Of a stretch of DNA of 64,000 nt, positions 26,709 to 35,486 are shown in pieces. Source of the stretch: Brevibacterium atlanticum. Lineage in GTDB: Bacteria > Actinomycetota > Actinomycetes > Actinomycetales > Brevibacteriaceae. The position numbers and the translations under genes are program-made. Each line of letters starts with the position of its first letter. Within the stretch, counting starts at the first letter, position 1. The stretch lies in NCBI RefSeq assembly GCF_011617245.1, contig NZ_CP050152.1, positions 4,020,503 through 4,084,502 on the forward strand, in the 5' to 3' direction. The notes below the pieces were generated by a model, which worked only from the letters and a program-made list of their open reading frames with translations, did no database searches and was not told where the DNA came from.

Positions 26709-28070
26709 TCAGTCGATGAAGATCGCCGAGGCGGGGCCGGCGATCCGATCCATCAGCCCGATTCCTTCGACGACGTAGTGCGACCGTTCGTCGTCGGGGA
26801 CCATCGCCCCGCCGGTGAGCCACACGAGGTGTGTGCTCACGTTCGGCCATGGTGCAGGTGCCCCGAGTCGCCACGGAATGCTCAGTCCCGCGGTCGCCGA
26901 GGGTTCGACATCAATGCCCTCGGTCTCATGGAGGACTCCGACGCCTGCCCGGATGACGTCGTCGGGCACCGAGGCGAAGCCCGAGATCAGTGGGCCGATC
27001 GTCGGTCCGATGAAGCGTGAGGGCCTGGCCACGGCCAGGCCGTCGGCGGCGGTTGCACCGGTCAGTCCGATGTCCTGGACGGCGATGTCACTGTGGCGAC
27101 CCGACCGCACTCCGAGGAACATCGCCGGGGCCTGGCTCGGTTCGACGAAGACGCATCGGACGTTGTCGCCGAAGACCCGTTTGAGTCCGAAGGTCACTCC
27201 GCCAGGCCCTCCCCCGATTCCACACGGCAGATAGACGACGAGGCGGTGGTCGCCATCGACCGTGATCCCCGCAGCCTCGAGCTGGCGGGCCAACCGCAGT
27301 GCCGCGACCGAGTAGCCCGCGAAGAGGCTGACCGAGTCCTCGTCGTCGACGAAATGTGCCTGACCATCCGCCGCGGCGGAGGCACGCCCCGCCTCCACGG
27401 CCTCGACGAAGTCCCCGGTGTGCTCGATGACCTCGACGCCGTGGTCGCGCAGCATCGTCTTCTTCCATGCGCGGGCGTCGGCGGACATGTGCACCGAGGC
27501 GGCGAATCCGAGGCGAGCGCCGAGGATTCCGATCGACAGCCCGAGGTTGCCCGTCGAACCGACGACGATCCGGTGCTCGGCGGCGATCTCGCGGAACTCG
27601 GCACTCGCATAGGTGGCGGGATCGGCAACGTCGAGGCCGTGGTCGGCGGCGACCGCCTCGGCGAATTCGAGAACCTCGTGGAACCCGCCACGGGCCTTGA
27701 TCGACCCGCTCACCGGCAGAGCATCATCGCGTTTGAGCCACAGCTGACCTGACAGCCGGGCGCCTAACAGATCGCCAAGACACTCCTGCGCTGCCGGGGC
27801 CGGAGTCAGCGGTGATTCGATGAAACCCCCGGAGCGGGCCGCCTCGGGGAAGGCTGCGGCGATCCCGGGCGGGGGTGTCGCGGTCTCGGGAAACGTCGCA
27901 GCGAACCACGGGGCGAAACGGTCGAACCGAGCCGCCGCACCATCCATCACGTCGCCGAGTTCGGGCAGGGCCGCCTCGGCGAGGGCATTGCGGATCCACG
28001 TGGTCGGGGCACCCGTCGCCAGCGATCGGATGACGGCATCGTCGGACAGATCGGGTGGGAGTGCGCTCAT
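26709..28070 (-). CDS. dsdA: D-serine dehydratase
   Basis: A 453-residue PLP enzyme close to the usual DsdA length (about 440). The PLP lysine lies in VSGSIKARGGFHE (K125), the phosphate loop is VGSTGNLGLSIG, and the N-terminal helical extension typical of DsdA is present (PWFAATFPET). It converts D-serine to pyruvate and ammonia, for detoxification or carbon use. It starts 28 bases downstream of a siderophore-binding lipoprotein gene on the same strand, so iron-regulated co-transcription is possible, a surprising partnership. Confidence 0.9.
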   Translation of the reverse strand: MSALPPDLSDDAVIRSLATGAPTTWIRNALAEAALPELGDVMDGAAARFDRFAPWFAATFPETATPPPGIAAAFPEAARSGGFIESPLTPAPAAQECLGDLLGARLSGQLWLKRDDALPVSGSIKARGGFHEVLEFAEAVAADHGLDVADPATYASAEFREIAAEHRIVVGSTGNLGLSIGILGARLGFAASVHMSADARAWKKTMLRDHGVEVIEHTGDFVEAVEAGRASAAADGQAHFVDDEDSVSLFAGYSVAALRLARQLEAAGITVDGDHRLVVYLPCGIGGGPGGVTFGLKRVFGDNVRCVFVEPSQAPAMFLGVRSGRHSDIAVQDIGLTGATAADGLAVARPSRFIGPTIGPLISGFASVPDDVIRAGVGVLHETEGIDVEPSATAGLSIPWRLGAPAPWPNVSTHLVWLTGGAMVPDDERSHYVVEGIGLMDRIAGPASAIFID

Positions 28071-28098
28071 GGAGCGATCGTACCTGCCGGCCCCGCTC

Positions 28099-29064
28099 TC
28101 ACTTCTTCACGATCTCCTTCGCGCCCTCGATGACATCGGCGAGTTCGCCGAGCCATTCGGCGTAGCCGTCGTAGGTGTAGGCGCGCTTATCGTCCCAGGT
28201 CCCCAGCTGTCCGGCCCTGACGGCGGGCAGACGCTTGTACACCGGGTTGTCTTCGTAGTCGGCGGAGGCGTCGTGGACGAGGAGGACGTCGGCGGGGTAG
28301 TCGGACATCTTCTCCCAGGACACCTCCGCCCAGCTGGAGTCATCGCTGGACTCGGGGCCGACGAGGGTGATGCCGTCCTCGGCGAGCATGTCCGCGATCC
28401 CGGAGCTCTTCGAGGTGTAGTTGAGCTCCGAGCTGAAGTTCGCCAGGAGCACGGTCAGCGAACCCTTCGACTTCGCGACCTCGCGTACACGTTTGCGGGC
28501 GTCGTCGTAGGACTGGCGCTTCTCGGCGATCTCGCCGGTCTCGGTCTCCTTGCCGAGTGCCTTCGCGATGGCCGCGTATTGGGCGAACATCTGGTCGGGC
28601 GTCTGTTGGGCGAGTCTGACCGGGACGAATTCGACGAGGTCGGTGACCTGGTTCTTCACCTTGTCGTCCCACCAGGTCCACCCGTCGCCTTTCTCATTGC
28701 CGTAGGCGACCAAGATGTCCGGTTCGGCGACGGCGAGCTTCTCGAGGTCGAGCTCCATATCGGTGCCGACCACCTCGACGCCTTCGGAGTCGAAGGACTT
28801 GCCCGGTGATTCGTTCTGCCCGAATCCGAATACCGCGACCGGTGTGACTCCATACTGGGCGAGACCGGCCGCCGAGTAGAAGTCTGCGGCGATGCGCTCG
28901 GCGGGTTTGTCGAGTTCGATCGTCAGCCCGTCATACCCCTCGGGCGAATAGCTGAAGTTCCGTGTCGAGCCCGTGGCTGCGCCGTCCCCGCCCTCCTTGT
29001 CGGTGCAGGCGACGAGGGCGAACGGGGCCAGAACGGACAGGGCGAGGAGCTGACGGCGATGCAT
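28099..29064 (-). CDS. Iron-siderophore ABC transporter substrate-binding lipoprotein
   Basis: A 321-residue lipoprotein with lipobox LVAC (cysteine about residue 20) and a FepB/FhuD-type fold without an obvious hinge domain break (PAERIAADFYSAAGLAQYGV, LEKLAVAEPDILVAYGNEKG). It binds ferric siderophores for an ABC importer whose permease and ATPase genes are not in this window. It is divergent from a siderophore-interacting reductase gene with a good IdeR box between them, so it should be repressed by iron. Confidence 0.88.
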   Translation of the reverse strand: MHRRQLLALSVLAPFALVACTDKEGGDGAATGSTRNFSYSPEGYDGLTIELDKPAERIAADFYSAAGLAQYGVTPVAVFGFGQNESPGKSFDSEGVEVVGTDMELDLEKLAVAEPDILVAYGNEKGDGWTWWDDKVKNQVTDLVEFVPVRLAQQTPDQMFAQYAAIAKALGKETETGEIAEKRQSYDDARKRVREVAKSKGSLTVLLANFSSELNYTSKSSGIADMLAEDGITLVGPESSDDSSWAEVSWEKMSDYPADVLLVHDASADYEDNPVYKRLPAVRAGQLGTWDDKRAYTYDGYAEWLGELADVIEGAKEIVKK

Positions 29065-29172
29065 CGGGAGCCTTTCGGAGACGGTGAAGTCGCTGGTGAC
29101 AGGGGTATCGATCGGAGAGATCAGGGTTCGGGTGTGATCGATCTCAACAAGTCCGCGATCACATTAACACTA

Positions 29173-29191
29173 TTTGGAAAGGCTTGCCTTA
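29173..29191. promoter_or_regulatory. IdeR/DtxR iron box
   Basis: TTTGGAAAGGCTTGCCTTA matches 16 of 19 positions of the IdeR/DtxR consensus TWAGGTWAGSCTWACCTWA (my count by eye). It lies between divergent iron-uptake genes (binding protein and siderophore-interacting protein), 109 and 112 bases from the two starts, and so probably represses both when iron is plentiful. Confidence 0.75.
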
Positions 29192-29303
29192 CTACTTTGG
29201 CGTAGAGTGGGGGTGGACGTTCAGGCGTCCCCGACTGCTGCACCTGCGATCCCGAGCCGATCGTGGGACGAACCCGAGGATCTCGGGAAGTGAAGGAGAA
29301 ACT

Positions 29304-30332
29304 GTGTCACGAGCACCCATCGGCGGCTTCGAAGCCACGGTCATCGCCGTCGAGGACCTCAGCCCCTCGTTCCGCCGCATCACGTTCGGCGGTCCCGGAC
29401 TGAGCGGCTTCGGACCCAAGACGCATCCGCGCGACCTGCGGATCAAACTCATCATCCCTCCGGCCGGTGCCACCGCACCCGAGTTCGACCTCCTCGGCTT
29501 CCTCGCCGAACAGGAGGAGGCCGGCGTCTCCTGGTACCAGGCCTGGCTGCAGGTCGACCCCGCCATCCGCGGCGCGATGCGCACCTACACCGTGCGGGAA
29601 TGGCGCGATGACGAACGCGAACTCGTCGTCGACATGGTGCTCCACACCGACGAGAACGGCCATTCGGGTCCCGCCGCCCAGTGGGCCGAGACCGCCGAGG
29701 TCGGCCACGCACTCCACATCATCGGTCCCGCCCGGGACTTCGACGGCCCCTACGGCGGCATCGAATTCGCACCCGGCGACGCCCACCAGATCCTCCTCGC
29801 CGGCGACGAGACCGCGGTACCCGCGATCGCCTCGATCCTCGATTCGATCAAGGACAGCGACGTGCGGGGCAAGGCCGTCCTCGAAATCCCCCGCGCCGAA
29901 GACATCATCGATCTCCCCGCTCCGGCCGGTTTCGAAATCGAGTGGCTGCCGCGTGGCGACGCCGAGTTCGGGGCGATGCTCGAACCCGCCGTGCGTGAGG
30001 TCGTTCGGGCCGAATCGAAGGTCCTCACCGAGGTGGGGGCCGGGTCCGGTGCGTCAGACGAGGCTTCCGGTACCGCCGAGTCCGCCGCCCGTGAACTCGA
30101 GGACGTCAACATCGACGAGGAGATCCTCTGGGATGTTCCGGCAGCGCTGACCCAGGCCGCTCAGGGCAGTTCGAGTAAGACCGAGAAGGATGCCCGCCCG
30201 TTCTACGCCTGGATCGCCGGCGAGGCCGGACCGGTCAAACGTCTGCGCCGCTACCTCGTCCAGGAGGTCGGAGTCGATCGCAAGCAGATCGCGTTCATGG
30301 GCTACTGGCGACAGGGCAAGGCCGAGGGCTGA
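29304..30332 (+). CDS. Siderophore-interacting protein (FAD-dependent ferric-siderophore reductase)
   Basis: A 342-residue SIP/ViuB-family protein. An N-terminal FAD-binding barrel carries MRTYTVREW (the R-x-Y-T motif) near residue 92, and a C-terminal NAD(P)H-binding part contains LLAGDETAVPAIASIL. It releases iron from imported siderophores by reduction in the cytoplasm. It is longer than most members because of a low-complexity acidic insert at about residues 238-295. The GTG at 29304 follows AAGGAGAAACT. It is divergent from the siderophore-binding lipoprotein across an IdeR box. Confidence 0.9.
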   Translation: MSRAPIGGFEATVIAVEDLSPSFRRITFGGPGLSGFGPKTHPRDLRIKLIIPPAGATAPEFDLLGFLAEQEEAGVSWYQAWLQVDPAIRGAMRTYTVREWRDDERELVVDMVLHTDENGHSGPAAQWAETAEVGHALHIIGPARDFDGPYGGIEFAPGDAHQILLAGDETAVPAIASILDSIKDSDVRGKAVLEIPRAEDIIDLPAPAGFEIEWLPRGDAEFGAMLEPAVREVVRAESKVLTEVGAGSGASDEASGTAESAARELEDVNIDEEILWDVPAALTQAAQGSSSKTEKDARPFYAWIAGEAGPVKRLRRYLVQEVGVDRKQIAFMGYWRQGKAEG

Positions 30333-30354
30333 GGTCCGTCCCAGCCTGCGTCGC

Positions 30355-31299
30355 TCAGCGCCGGCGCAGTGACCCGATGATCTGCGGTCCGATCGCGCAA
30401 CTTGCACCGGCGAGGCAGAGGACTCCACCGGCCGCTGCCAACGGCGGCGGCACCTCGGCGAGGAGAAGCCACGCGAGAACGACGACGATCGCGGGCACCA
30501 GCAGGCTCGACGAACTGAGCAGACCGGCCGGCAGCACGCGGATGGCGTAGCCCCACAGGTTGAAGGCGATTGCCGTCGGCACCACGCCCAGATAGATCAC
30601 CTGCAGGGTGATCGACAGGGGTGCGGCCGTGATGTCGCCGATGAGGTTCGGAGTGAAGATCAGGCAGGCGAGGGCTCCGGCGAGGATTCCCGCCCACGTC
30701 ACCGTCACGGAATCCTCGCGCGAGAGGAAGTGCTTCTGGATGAGCACGCACCCGGCGTAGAGCAGGGCGGCCGCAACGCTGAGCACCAGGCCGACGACCG
30801 TGAAGACCCCGGTGAAGCTCGCGGCGGTGATCATCCCGATGCCGGCCAGCGAGATGAGAACGCCGATGATCAGTCGCTTCGGCAGTCCCTCGCCGAGGAC
30901 GAGACCCGCGAACACCGCGACGATGAGCGGAGCGATATTGACGATCATCGAGGCGGTGCCGGCGTCCATCGAATGCTCGGCGGCGTTGAGCACGACGACA
31001 TAGGCGGCGAACCAGGCCACACCCCAGAGGATGACGATCAGCCAGACCCGCTTCGACCGCGGGAAACGAGGACGACGGACGAGCATCCAGAGCGAGAGGA
31101 CCACGGCCGCGGAGAGGCTGCGCAGAAGCGCCATCGCCCCCGGACCGAAGTGGGGCCCGGCGTCACGGATGACGACGAAGGATGAGGCCCAGAAGACCAT
31201 GGTCAGCAGTGCCGCCGCCCACGGGAGCGCGGAGATGCGGCTGCGGCCGGCACCTGTCTGTTCCATCGGGGAGGATTCCGGGTCGGGGTTCGTTCTCAT
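30355..31299 (-). CDS. EamA/DMT-superfamily permease
   Basis: About 314 residues with ten hydrophobic segments in two EamA halves (ALLTMVFWASSFVVIRDAG at the start; AGILAGALACLIFTPNL opening the second). Such proteins export or import amino acids, nucleosides or small metabolites. The start could be ATG 31299 or ATG 31266 (303 residues); neither has a clear ribosome site. It is divergent from a LysR gene 82 bases away, the usual arrangement for a regulated efflux pump. Confidence 0.85.
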   Translation of the reverse strand: MRTNPDPESSPMEQTGAGRSRISALPWAAALLTMVFWASSFVVIRDAGPHFGPGAMALLRSLSAAVVLSLWMLVRRPRFPRSKRVWLIVILWGVAWFAAYVVVLNAAEHSMDAGTASMIVNIAPLIVAVFAGLVLGEGLPKRLIIGVLISLAGIGMITAASFTGVFTVVGLVLSVAAALLYAGCVLIQKHFLSREDSVTVTWAGILAGALACLIFTPNLIGDITAAPLSITLQVIYLGVVPTAIAFNLWGYAIRVLPAGLLSSSSLLVPAIVVVLAWLLLAEVPPPLAAAGGVLCLAGASCAIGPQIIGSLRRR

Positions 31300-31310
31300 A
31301 ACAGTGATTA

Positions 31311-31322
31311 TTGTGCGCACAA
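31311..31322. promoter_or_regulatory. Palindromic operator between DMT and LysR genes
   Basis: TTGTGCGCACAA, a perfect 12-bp palindrome in the 82-base divergent gap. A second, shorter palindrome CACATGTG follows closer to the LysR start. Probable binding region for the LysR regulator. Confidence 0.5.
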
Positions 31323-31381
31323 CCGTTGAAGAAAAGCGCACGCTATTGCACACATGTGCGTGAAGTCCGTACAGTCGGGTG

Positions 31382-32284
31382 ATGGACACCGTCACACATC
31401 TCCAGTCGTTCAAGTCGGTGGCGACGACCGGCTCCGTGCGCTCGGCCGCACAGCACCTCGGACTCTCGCCGTCGGCCGTGAGCCACCACATCAAACAGCT
31501 CGAGCGGGAGACCGGACTGACCCTCTTCGCCCGACGCGGACGAGGACTGTGCCTGACCGACACCGGTGCCACCGTCCTCGGCGAGGTCGATGCGGTGCTC
31601 GACGCCTCGAGTCGGCTCCACCAGCGGATCTCCGAACTGCAGGAGAGCCGAAGCGATCGACTCTCGATCGGATACTTCGCCTCAGCGGGCACGAGATGGC
31701 TGCCCGAACTCGTCGCCTACCTGGAGAACCGCTACCCACACACTTCGGTTCAGCTCAACCTGAGCGAAGGACCGTGGACGGAGCTGTCATCGGACATCCA
31801 GCTCGTCATCTCCTCCTCCCCCGAGCTCGAATTCCCCGCCGAGGTGGACGCGTCCTTCCTCGTCGAGGATCCCTACGTCGTGGCCGTGCCCGACGATCAT
31901 CCGCTCGCGCAGCGCTCGTCGGTCAGTCTCGGTGAGCTCGCGGACCATCGGTGGATCGACAACGACACGGGTGACGGACCCTGCCGGACGATTCTCTTCG
32001 ACGCCTGCGCGCGTGCGGGAGTGCAGGTGAGCTTCAAGCACGAGGCCCACAGCTTCACCACGGCTCTCCACATGGTCAGCCGCGGCCTCGGCGTGACGAT
32101 TATGCCGCGCCTGGGAATCGACCCGCTGCCGGCAGGGGTGGCGATCGTGCCGATCGCCTCGCCGACACCGATCCGATTCGTCCACGCGATCAGCGACCCC
32201 GGCCATCCTCAGCAGGCACTCATCGCCGATGCGATCGCGGCCCTGCGCGAGCTCGCCGTCGACGATGCCGCACGGGTCGCGTGA
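31382..32284 (+). CDS. LysR-family transcriptional regulator
   Basis: A 300-residue protein with an N-terminal helix-turn-helix (VATTGSVRSAAQHLGLSPSA) and a periplasmic-binding-type effector domain (residues about 90-290). ATG 31382 was preferred; a GTG one codon upstream is possible. It is divergent from the DMT permease, its likely target. The 3' end is 12 bases from the convergent GlcD-type gene. Confidence 0.88.
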   Translation: MDTVTHLQSFKSVATTGSVRSAAQHLGLSPSAVSHHIKQLERETGLTLFARRGRGLCLTDTGATVLGEVDAVLDASSRLHQRISELQESRSDRLSIGYFASAGTRWLPELVAYLENRYPHTSVQLNLSEGPWTELSSDIQLVISSSPELEFPAEVDASFLVEDPYVVAVPDDHPLAQRSSVSLGELADHRWIDNDTGDGPCRTILFDACARAGVQVSFKHEAHSFTTALHMVSRGLGVTIMPRLGIDPLPAGVAIVPIASPTPIRFVHAISDPGHPQQALIADAIAALRELAVDDAARVA

Positions 32285-32296
32285 GCCCACGCCTGC

Positions 32297-33748
32297 TCAG
32301 ATCTCTGCGAGCATCTTTCCCGGGTTGAGGATCCCCAGCGGGTCGAGGGCGTTCTTCACAGCCAACTGGATGCGCCGGGAACCCTCGTCGAGTTCGTTCG
32401 GCAGCCAGGCACGTTTGAGATAGCCGACCCCGTGCTCACCGGTGATCGTCCCGCCGAGGTCGAGGCCGACTCGCATGATCTCCGCGAAGACCTCCTCGGC
32501 CTTCGCCGTCTCCGCCTGGTCGCCGGCGTCGAAGAACACCGACGGATGCATGTTCCCGTCTCCGGCGTGCGCGACGAGCGCGATCTCGAGTCCGGAGTTC
32601 TCCCGCAGTGCGGCCAGTCGGTCGCAGAATTCGGGGACGGCCGTGCGCGGCAGGCACACGTCGTCGAGCAGCTGCCCACCGCCGTGGGCGTTCGCGAACT
32701 TCTCATACGCCGGTTGGATCATCCGCCGGGCGGTGATGAGCGCCGCGGAGTCGGTCGGGTCGTCGGAGTACGCGACGTCGAGGGCACCGCAGGCTCGGGC
32801 CACCTCGGCGAAGGACTCCATCGCGGTCTCCGAATCGCTCGGATTCTCATCGACCTGCATGATGAGCATCGCGCCGGCCTCAGCGTCGAGGCCGAAGTCG
32901 CCGTAGTCGTTGAGCATCCGCAGGGATGATCCGTCGAGGAATTCGAGCAGGCTCGGCACCCCGCCGGCGGCCATGAAGTCGGCCACGGTCTGCAGTCCGC
33001 TGCGCTCATCGGGGAACGTCGCGATCGCGGTGAACGGGTCGGGCAGTTTCGGGATGAGGCGCAGGGTCGCCTCGACGACGATGCCCAGCGTGCCCTCGGA
33101 GCCGATGAACAGGTGGCGCATGTCGAGTCCGGCCACGCCTTTGGCCGTCTGCGGGCCGAGCGTGGTGATGGTCCCGTCGGCGAGGACGACCTTCAGTGAG
33201 CGGACGTAGTCCCTGGTCACACCGTATTTCACGCAGCACAGTCCGCCAGCGTTCGTGGCGATGTTGCCGCCGATCGATGACAGTGCCACTGATCCGGGAT
33301 CGGGTGGGTACGACAGTCCGTACGGGGCGAGGTGGTCCTTGAGGTCCTGGTTGATGATGCCGGGTTGGACGGTGACGAGGCGTTCGGCCGGGTTGACGGC
33401 CACGACGTCCTTCATCTTCGACACGTTGAGCAGGATCGCCCCCGGCACCGCGTTCGCGCCTCCCGAGATCCCTGACCGTGCGCCCTGCGGGACCACGGGG
33501 ACGGAATGCTCAGTGGCGAACCGCATGACCTCCTGCACATCCTTCGCCGAGGTGGCTCTGACCAGGGCGATCGCACCCTCGCGAGGGCAGAAGAGGGCTT
33601 CGTCGCTGGCGTGGGCATCGATGACGTCCGGGTCCGTGGTCAGCGCACCGGGGCTCAGCCGGGATGCGAGGTTCTCGAGTGCGGCCGAGTCCACGGTCGG
33701 GCCTCCCGTACCTGCCTGGCCGTCGACTGTCATCTGCTCACTGCTCAT
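32297..33748 (-). CDS. FAD-binding oxidase, GlcD / D-lactate dehydrogenase family
   Basis: A 483-residue VAO-type flavoprotein. The FAD-binding PCMH domain (residues about 50-230) includes VPVVPQGARSGISGGANAVP, and the C-terminal oxidase domain ends with GEHGVGYLKRAWLPNEL, typical of GlcD and D-lactate dehydrogenases. It oxidises a D-2-hydroxyacid such as glycolate or D-lactate to the keto acid. No GlcE/GlcF partners are adjacent, favouring a stand-alone D-lactate/2-hydroxyacid type. Start ATG 33748 has GAGGAGG 5 bases upstream. It lies 32 bases downstream of a carboxylate-type MFS carrier gene and is probably co-transcribed with it. Confidence 0.88.
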   Translation of the reverse strand: MSSEQMTVDGQAGTGGPTVDSAALENLASRLSPGALTTDPDVIDAHASDEALFCPREGAIALVRATSAKDVQEVMRFATEHSVPVVPQGARSGISGGANAVPGAILLNVSKMKDVVAVNPAERLVTVQPGIINQDLKDHLAPYGLSYPPDPGSVALSSIGGNIATNAGGLCCVKYGVTRDYVRSLKVVLADGTITTLGPQTAKGVAGLDMRHLFIGSEGTLGIVVEATLRLIPKLPDPFTAIATFPDERSGLQTVADFMAAGGVPSLLEFLDGSSLRMLNDYGDFGLDAEAGAMLIMQVDENPSDSETAMESFAEVARACGALDVAYSDDPTDSAALITARRMIQPAYEKFANAHGGGQLLDDVCLPRTAVPEFCDRLAALRENSGLEIALVAHAGDGNMHPSVFFDAGDQAETAKAEEVFAEIMRVGLDLGGTITGEHGVGYLKRAWLPNELDEGSRRIQLAVKNALDPLGILNPGKMLAEI

Positions 33749-33780
33749 GTTGACCTCCTCGAATCCGGGTCGACGCCGAC

Positions 33781-35148
33781 TCACTTCCGCAGCGTCGGCT
33801 CCAGGTTATCGGGCGCTGGCGCGGCCTTGAGGATGAGGGTCACGATGCCGGCGGCGACCATCGCGGCGCCGACGACCCACATGCCTGCGTTCTGCGTTCC
33901 TGTGAGGTCGGCGAGCCAGCCGGTGATGTAGGGGGCGAAGAATCCGGCCGAATTGCCCAATGAGTTGATGAGTGCGAGACCTGCGGCGGCACCGGCACCG
34001 GCGAGGAAGGTCTGCGGTAGGGGCCAGAAGGTCGGCAGTGCCGCGCAGATGGCCATGCAGGTGATGGTCACGGCGATCATCGTGGTGAACGGCGAGGACA
34101 GGTAGAGCGCGATCGGGATCGCCACACCGCCGACGAACAGGGGGATCGCCACATGCCAGACGCGTTCGTTGGTCCGGTCGCCGTGACGGGACCAGAGGTA
34201 CATCGCGAGCGCGCCGAAGATGTAGGGGATGGCGGTGATGACACCGATCTCGACGATCGAGTATTCGGTGCCGAAGGTCTCTTGGAAGCCGGCGATGATC
34301 GTCGGCAGGAAGAAGCTCATCGCGTAGAGGCCGTAGACCATGCCGAAGTAGACGAAGGACAGCGCCCACACCCGCGGCTGGAGCAGGGAGCGACGGACCG
34401 GGTAGTGGAAGGTCTCGGACTTGTCCTTGTCCTCGGCGTCCATCGTCGCCTGCAGCCATTCACGCTCCTCGGGTGCCAGCCACTTCGCATCACGTGGACG
34501 GTCGGTGAGGTAGAAGATGCACACGAGACCGAGCAGGACCGCCGGCACACCCTCGATGATGAACATGAAACGCCAGCCGGCGAAGGAGTCGAAGATCGAG
34601 TTGCCGCTGGAGATCAGCCATGAGGACAACGGGGAACCGACCACGCTCGAGAGCGGGATCGCAAGCATGAACAGGGCGGTGGCGCGGGCTCGCATCGAGG
34701 TGGGGAACCAGTAGGTGAGGTAGAGGATGATGCCGGGGAAGAATCCCGCCTCGGCGACTCCGAGGAGGAAGCGCAGGACGTAGAGCCAGTAGTGATTGGG
34801 CACGAAGGCCATCGCCGCGGCGACGACGCCCCAGCTGATGAGGATGCGGGCGAGCCAGATGCGGGCGCCGAACTTGTGCAGCGCGAGGTTCGAAGGCACC
34901 TCGAGGATGAGGTAGCCGAAGAAGAAGATGCCGGCGGCGAACCCGAACTGGGTCGCGTTCATCGCGAGGTCTTCGTTCATTCCGCCCGGGCCGGCGATGC
35001 CGAGGTTCGTGCGGTCGAGGTAGTTGATGAAGTACATCGCGATGATGAACGGGATGAGCCGGACGATGACCTTGCGCATCGTCCGTTTCTCCAGCGCCGA
35101 ATCGACTGGAATCGCTCCGCTCACTGACGGGTTCACCTCGGATGACAT
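33781..35148 (-). CDS. MFS transporter, anion:cation symporter (ACS) family
   Basis: A 455-residue protein with 12 membrane segments. MYFINYLDRTNLGIAGPGG is the hallmark first segment of the ACS group (phthalate, tartrate, hexuronate and related carboxylate carriers), and GVAEAGFFPGIILYLTYWFP is the conserved segment 4-5 region. It probably imports the hydroxy-acid oxidised by the GlcD-type enzyme encoded just downstream. No regulator gene is next to it. Confidence 0.88.
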   Translation of the reverse strand: MSSEVNPSVSGAIPVDSALEKRTMRKVIVRLIPFIIAMYFINYLDRTNLGIAGPGGMNEDLAMNATQFGFAAGIFFFGYLILEVPSNLALHKFGARIWLARILISWGVVAAAMAFVPNHYWLYVLRFLLGVAEAGFFPGIILYLTYWFPTSMRARATALFMLAIPLSSVVGSPLSSWLISSGNSIFDSFAGWRFMFIIEGVPAVLLGLVCIFYLTDRPRDAKWLAPEEREWLQATMDAEDKDKSETFHYPVRRSLLQPRVWALSFVYFGMVYGLYAMSFFLPTIIAGFQETFGTEYSIVEIGVITAIPYIFGALAMYLWSRHGDRTNERVWHVAIPLFVGGVAIPIALYLSSPFTTMIAVTITCMAICAALPTFWPLPQTFLAGAGAAAGLALINSLGNSAGFFAPYITGWLADLTGTQNAGMWVVGAAMVAAGIVTLILKAAPAPDNLEPTLRK

Positions 35149-35356
35149 GTGATCTCCCTCGATCTGGCCGGGCCATGGTGATGGCCACTGACGACGCTAC
35201 GGCAACACATTACGTCAGCCGACCCCTCCCGCCTAGCGTTCAGGGCCGGAGTACCGAATACCGGGACGGACGGTGGGCGGTGGGGTGGACGTGGGGCGGT
35301 AGGCGGACTCGGCAGGGCCGCGGCGCAGGTCGGGCGCAGTGCCACGGCGCAATGGA

Positions 35357-35424
35357 CTCGTTCAAGCCGCAGCGCATCTGTCGATAGGTGCGCCTTTCGC
35401 TCAACGCGCTCTGCCTTGAACGAG
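35357..35424. repeat. Palindromic repeat, copy 1 (68 bp)
   Basis: The ends are perfect 10-bp inverted repeats (CTCGTTCAAG / CTTGAACGAG), with an imperfect palindrome inside. It shares with copy 2 (36608-36675) the same length and a nearly identical first 43 bases (GCGCATCTGTCGATAGGTGC inside). It sits in the 338-base gap 35149-35486, upstream of the DUF2332 gene. I see nothing else certain in that gap. Confidence 0.75.
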
Positions 35425-35486
35425 GCGTCGGTGACCGGCGGCACGGTGCCTCGTTAAGCTGAGTCCACGCAGACCGAAGGAGCAGC

